Below are positions 63,160 through 64,000 of a stretch of 64,000 bases of DNA, in pieces. Both the position numbers and the translations under genes were made by a program. Numbering within the stretch: position 1 is the first letter of the stretch; each line of letters begins with the position of its first letter. This stretch comes from Verrucomicrobiaceae bacterium (GTDB lineage: Bacteria; Verrucomicrobiota; Verrucomicrobiia; Verrucomicrobiales; Verrucomicrobiaceae). The stretch is taken from the NCBI GenBank assembly GCA_027489965.1, contig JAIXZA010000137.1, forward strand, positions 1 through 64,000, in the 5' to 3' direction. The notes below the pieces were generated by a model. That model was not told the origin of the DNA and ran no database searches. It saw nothing but the letters and a program-made list of their open reading frames with translations.

Positions 63160-63771
63160 TCAAGATTCCCCTGCTCCGATGTTGATGCCGACGGCCCCCT
63201 CGGCTCCGGAGATGGTGAGCGTGTGCCATTTGCTCGTCGTAGGATTCCAGAGCTGGAATGCGGTCGATGTGATGCGATAGACCCCAGCGCGAGTCCCCGG
63301 AACGAGTGACGATGCGGGTGGATAGCTGTCAACGGGATCGACCGGGTTATCCAGCCCCTCGCTGACTCCACGCTCGATGGTGAAATCCACCGTGGTGCTT
63401 CGGTCATCGTAGCCCGGTTGCACGTAGCGAATCTCCAAGACGGCTGCGATCTCGGCGATTTTCGGCGAAGTAGCGGCGAACAGCGGATTGATCGCGGCGG
63501 TCGAGAGGTTAAGGGGAATCGTGTAGTAGGCTGCGGATCCTGAGTTGATGCGGGTTGCGGCGGGAGGCGTCGCGAGGATGAGACCGTCGGATTTCCGCTT
63601 GATGATCGCGGTCACGACGGCTGCATCCGCGAGTTGCTCGAGGCGCGTCGCGCGGGCGAAGCGGATGGCGAGCGGGAACATGCTCGGCCATTTGCGGGAA
63701 AGTCCGGTGATCGTGCCGTTTGCCCAGGTGCGGGCTTCGGTAGTCGTGAGGTCGATTTGTAGCTGGAGCAT
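63160..63771 (-). CDS. Tail/fibre-associated protein
   Basis: 203 residues (MLQLQIDLTTTEARTWANG...). N-terminal beta domain, with PLAIRFARATRLEQLADAAVVTAIIKRKSDG, and a C-terminal VYRITSTAFQLWNPTTSKWHTLTISG motif typical of phage fibre or head-decoration tips. Probably attaches to or forms part of the tail tip. Upstream partial gene on the same strand. Confidence 0.7.
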   Translation of the reverse strand: MLQLQIDLTTTEARTWANGTITGLSRKWPSMFPLAIRFARATRLEQLADAAVVTAIIKRKSDGLILATPPAATRINSGSAAYYTIPLNLSTAAINPLFAATSPKIAEIAAVLEIRYVQPGYDDRSTTVDFTIERGVSEGLDNPVDPVDSYPPASSLVPGTRAGVYRITSTAFQLWNPTTSKWHTLTISGAEGAVGINIGAGES

Positions 63772-63856
63772 CCTAGTTGCGATGCCGTGTCAAACGTCGG
63801 AAATACCGGGGTATCTCACGAAGGCACAAAGGCACGGAGGATGAATGCGGGAGGCT

Positions 63857-64000
63857 TTATCGCACGCAATGGAGCGCGAAGCGGAGCGGCTGCGCGGAGG
63901 GCAGGTTGTCGGTGTAGTTGTGATCCATTACCGCCATTCCGATCGGCCCGCCCGGGTGAAGGAAGCGGGTGCGTTGCCCATGTGCGGCGGCGAGCGCATC
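63857..64000 (-). CDS. C-terminal fragment of tail gene, cut by window edge
   Basis: Last 47 codons of a minus-strand gene entering from the right (DALAAAHGQRTRFLHPGGP... ending LRFALHCVR, stop at 63857). Too little to identify; tail or fibre context. Its presence shows the genome continues beyond 64 kb. Confidence 0.65.
   Translation of the reverse strand, partial: DALAAAHGQRTRFLHPGGPIGMAVMDHNYTDNLPSAQPLRFALHCVR

Overview
The window is most of the genome of a temperate tailed phage (siphovirus-like: lambda-type terminase and portal, long tape measure, no sheath genes), or of an integrated copy cut at an arbitrary point. Both edges fall inside tail genes, so the genome is larger than 64 kb. 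A tyrosine integrase with a tRNA-3'-end-like attP beside it lies in the middle of the window, which fits a circular or circularly permuted phage form better than a prophage bounded by attL and attR. The host is not proven. Weak or absent Shine-Dalgarno sequences at most starts, moderately high GC, and the DUF1257/DUF2997/Ycf46-like set suggest a Verrucomicrobiota or Planctomycetota-type host, and I hold this only as an inference.

Layout. Minus strand, 1-18.3 kb (read right to left): twin-HTH regulator, WWxGDW-family protein, two small genes, a tRNA-like element, head-tail joining protein, portal, a 1019-residue repeat-motif polyprotein and two shorter proteins with the same motif, tRNA-Met, protease-scaffold, decoration protein, major capsid protein, connectors, tail tube, chaperone-like protein, tape measure and distal tail proteins. 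Plus strand, 18.5-57.1 kb: the early region. It holds operator- and promoter-rich control genes (18.4-21.5 kb), one or two structured RNA candidates (21.5-21.8 kb), a tightly overlapping block of small genes around a DUF1257-DUF2997-AAA ATPase set, methyltransferases, a Snf2-like helicase, a RecT/RecE-like recombination pair, a phage acyl carrier protein, RusA, integrase and attP, a lambda O/P-like replication pair with internal iterons, SSB, a DUF5131 protein, two more DNA methyltransferases, and a mosaic of small ORFs with shared boundary sequences (49.9-56.7 kb). Minus strand, 57.1-64 kb: terminase large and small subunits, endolysin, holin, a metzincin protease, two secreted-looking proteins and tail or fibre genes. 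The early region therefore splits the head module, separating terminase from portal by about 40 kb.

How it works together. Late genes are on the minus strand and early genes on the plus strand. Exceptions are the integrase, one of a divergent pair of ribbon-helix-helix regulators, a minus-strand gene at 33.3-33.95 kb carrying the same N-terminal motif as the polyprotein modules, and a lone plus-strand membrane-protein gene inside the head-tail cluster. Three dispersed DNA elements seem to organise expression: a C/A-rich leader motif (ACACACCnCGACAC) just ahead of many first-in-cluster genes, always in the sense orientation; a perfect palindrome (TTCTTACGTAAGAA, five copies); and a promoter-like block (GAATCCGTAACGC plus a C-rich tail, four copies).

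The most unusual system is the set of proteins carrying a short recurring basic/hydrophobic motif (roughly RFSxxGRxIxL or RLIxLAEKVD). They are encoded between portal and protease, with one outlying copy in the early region. I suggest it is a capsid-targeting or protease-processing tag for internal cargo proteins. No search or structure could be run, so all functional names rest on reading motifs.
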